Source: Psychromonas sp. (lineage in GTDB: Bacteria > Pseudomonadota > Gammaproteobacteria > Enterobacterales > Psychromonadaceae). Taken from it: DNA of 6,496 nt. The translations under genes and the position numbers were made by a program. The stretch covers positions 1 through 6,496 of the forward strand of contig JAGLDN010000357.1 of assembly GCA_023145575.1 (NCBI GenBank), given 5' to 3'. Shown here piece by piece: positions 5,776 to 6,496 of the stretch. The first letter of the stretch is position 1, and the number at the start of each line of letters is the position of its first letter. The notes below the pieces were generated by a model. It saw only the letters and a list, made by a program, of their open reading frames with translations, did not search any database and was not told the origin of the DNA.

Positions 5776-5870
5776 CTATAAGAAATGATTAACGCAATTA
5801 ATTATTGGGAGATATTTGTTGTTGTGCCTTGATCGAACATCCCAGTTAAAGCCTGATAAATCGTCTTGAT

Positions 5871-5898
5871 AGTCACTTGGATATATATCTTAGTGACT
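5871..5898. repeat. 7-bp inverted repeat with 14-base loop
   Basis: AGTCACT (5871-5877) and AGTGACT (5892-5898) are perfect reverse complements around an AT-rich loop, just upstream of the transposase remnant. No T-run follows on either strand. It could be an operator-like site or part of the decayed insertion sequence. Confidence 0.3.
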
Positions 5899-5904
5899 CA
5901 ATTA

Positions 5905-6048
5905 GTTGTGTATTTTCTTTCAATATTTGAATCTATTGCACGAGGAAAAGTAATGATTGAATACGCTCTAAATAACAAATACTTTGCAACAGCAAATGAG
6001 CTCTGGCGAAGCATTGATAAGTTTTTCTATTTAGTGCACTTTGATTGA
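5905..6048 (+). pseudogene. Decayed C-terminus of an IS630-type transposase
   Basis: The frame ending at the TGA at 6046 reads VVYFLSIFESIARGKVM and then NNKYFATANELWRSIDKFF. This follows the end of IS630/Tc1-type DDE transposases, which have a pattern like VVHFLPxYSPNLNPIERLWKVM...NNKYFATxxEFRxxIxxFF. The Glu of IERLW, the last acidic catalytic residue of that family, is Ala here, and several residues before it are deleted. The rest of the gene is absent. GAGGA (5942-5946) before ATG 5953 could start a 31-residue peptide, but I read the whole as a dead fragment. The call rests on pattern memory, not on a search. Confidence 0.5.
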
Positions 6049-6180
6049 TAACGTTAGTCTTGACTGATGTTGGATGTCGTAAATACCAGCAAAAATTGAG
6101 AGGAAAATGGAGCATGTTAAAAGCCCATTGAAAATCATAACGAACAAAGAGTAAGGATCTAGCTAATGAAAAGGAAGTAA

Positions 6181-6317
6181 CCATAAAAGGATTAACATCG
6201 TCCGTTAATTCTATAGAAAATAATTTCACAGTTAATAGTTGATAGGTCGAATATTGTACCTTATTCTGATTGTCGTGTTCGTGTCTGATGTTTCATCTTC
6301 AAGCGACTTAGGTTTAT
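6181..6317 (+). repeat. Dispersed repeat copy 5, right half
   Basis: This aligns with 208-341 over its whole length. It shares the ATTAAC/GTTAAT stem (6191-6196/6204-6209), the TTAATTCTA that follows, and TCTGATGTTTCAT (6284-6296). It also carries GTTGATAGGTCGAATATTG (6238-6256), the block seen in the inverted copy at 2972-2990. Confidence 0.65.
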
Positions 6318-6474
6318 AAATAAAAACTGTTGAAGAGTTATGCATTTTACAGACTTAAAAACTTATTGTTAATTTATTAAGGCTAAAGAGTACCAAACCA
6401 GGTCAATCTAATTCTTGATAACCAGCCAGGTTAATCATTGACCTTTATTGAGACCTAAAATAATTAGAAAAATA

Positions 6475-6496
6475 CTAGGGGCTGTTGATCTTTCAC
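6475..6496 (+). mobile_element. Possible insertion-sequence end at right edge
   Basis: The window ends in CTAG followed by GGGCTGTTGATCTTTCAC. The form G-rich-CTGTTGA is typical of terminal inverted repeats of DDE insertion sequences, and CTAG would fit the YTAR target duplicated by part of the IS5 family. Only 18 bases are visible, so neither family nor orientation can be fixed. Confidence 0.25.

Larger units (their letters stand above)
5303..6496. other. 1.2-kb region without an intact gene
   Basis: It contains, in order: the upstream block of the second paralogue, a repeat fragment, a hairpin, the recombinase start, the transposase C-terminus, the repeat copy at 6181-6317, and a tail. Between 6049 and 6240 both strands have partly open frames, but neither has a plausible start with a ribosome binding site or a recognisable product. 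In the tail, AGGTCAAT (6400-6407) and ATTGACCT (6437-6444) form an 8-bp inverted repeat with a 29-base loop. The overall picture is old mobile DNA in decay. Confidence 0.6.

Noticed and set aside
5866..6048. 60-residue plus-strand ORF starting at TTG as an intact gene
   Set aside because: Its start lies in an inverted repeat without a ribosome binding site, and its second half reads as the decayed end of a transposase.
5933..6229. 98-residue minus-strand ORF starting at a GTG
   Set aside because: It overlaps the transposase remnant and a repeat copy, lacks a ribosome binding site and has no recognisable domain.

Overview
The window is AT-rich chromosomal DNA from a gammaproteobacterium. The main evidence is a canonical FabA (3-hydroxydecanoyl-ACP dehydratase/isomerase) lying directly downstream of, and on the same strand as, a YcbZ-type Lon-related protease. 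As I recall the Escherichia coli map, fabA and ycbZ have the same order and orientation there. Proteins rich in Ile, Lys and Asn, plus long decayed spacers, fit an AT-rich marine/psychrophilic gammaproteobacterium (Psychromonas, Moritella or Colwellia-like) or a host-associated lineage with a decaying genome. Genus cannot be settled from this sequence.

Layout. Positions 1-393 are a gene-free spacer downstream of fabA, filled by a tandem pair of degenerate repeat copies; a hairpin followed by a T-run (on the minus strand) could terminate fabA. fabA is at 394-933 (-) and ycbZ at 1011-2654 (-), 77 bp apart. Positions 2655-3319 are spacer: probable ycbZ promoter sequence, an inverted copy of the same repeat (2913-3200), and a 20-codon ORF with a good ribosome binding site. 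Positions 3320-4126 and 4316-5296 (both -) are two tandem paralogues encoding single-pass, N-terminally anchored proteins of unknown function. They align without gaps over about 224 residues (about 55% identity by eye) and share a 71-bp upstream block. Each has a different low-complexity expansion in the same C-terminal linker: a VN run in one, seven Gln/Glu-rich decapeptides in the other. Positions 5303-6496 are a graveyard of mobile DNA: a partial repeat copy, a hairpin, the start of a tyrosine-recombinase gene with intact ribosome binding site but a frameshift and truncation, a decayed IS630-type transposase C-terminus, another repeat copy, and possibly an insertion-sequence end at the right edge.

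How it fits together. FabA introduces the cis double bond of unsaturated fatty acids. YcbZ keeps the Lon Ser-Lys protease dyad but shows no ATPase motifs. Nothing directly links the paralogue pair to these two genes. The most unusual content is the undescribed-looking repeat family, present in up to five pieces on both strands, and the paralogue pair, whose second member has lost the terminal motif seen in the first through an apparent one-base frameshift. No complete defence system, CRISPR array, tRNA or rRNA was found.
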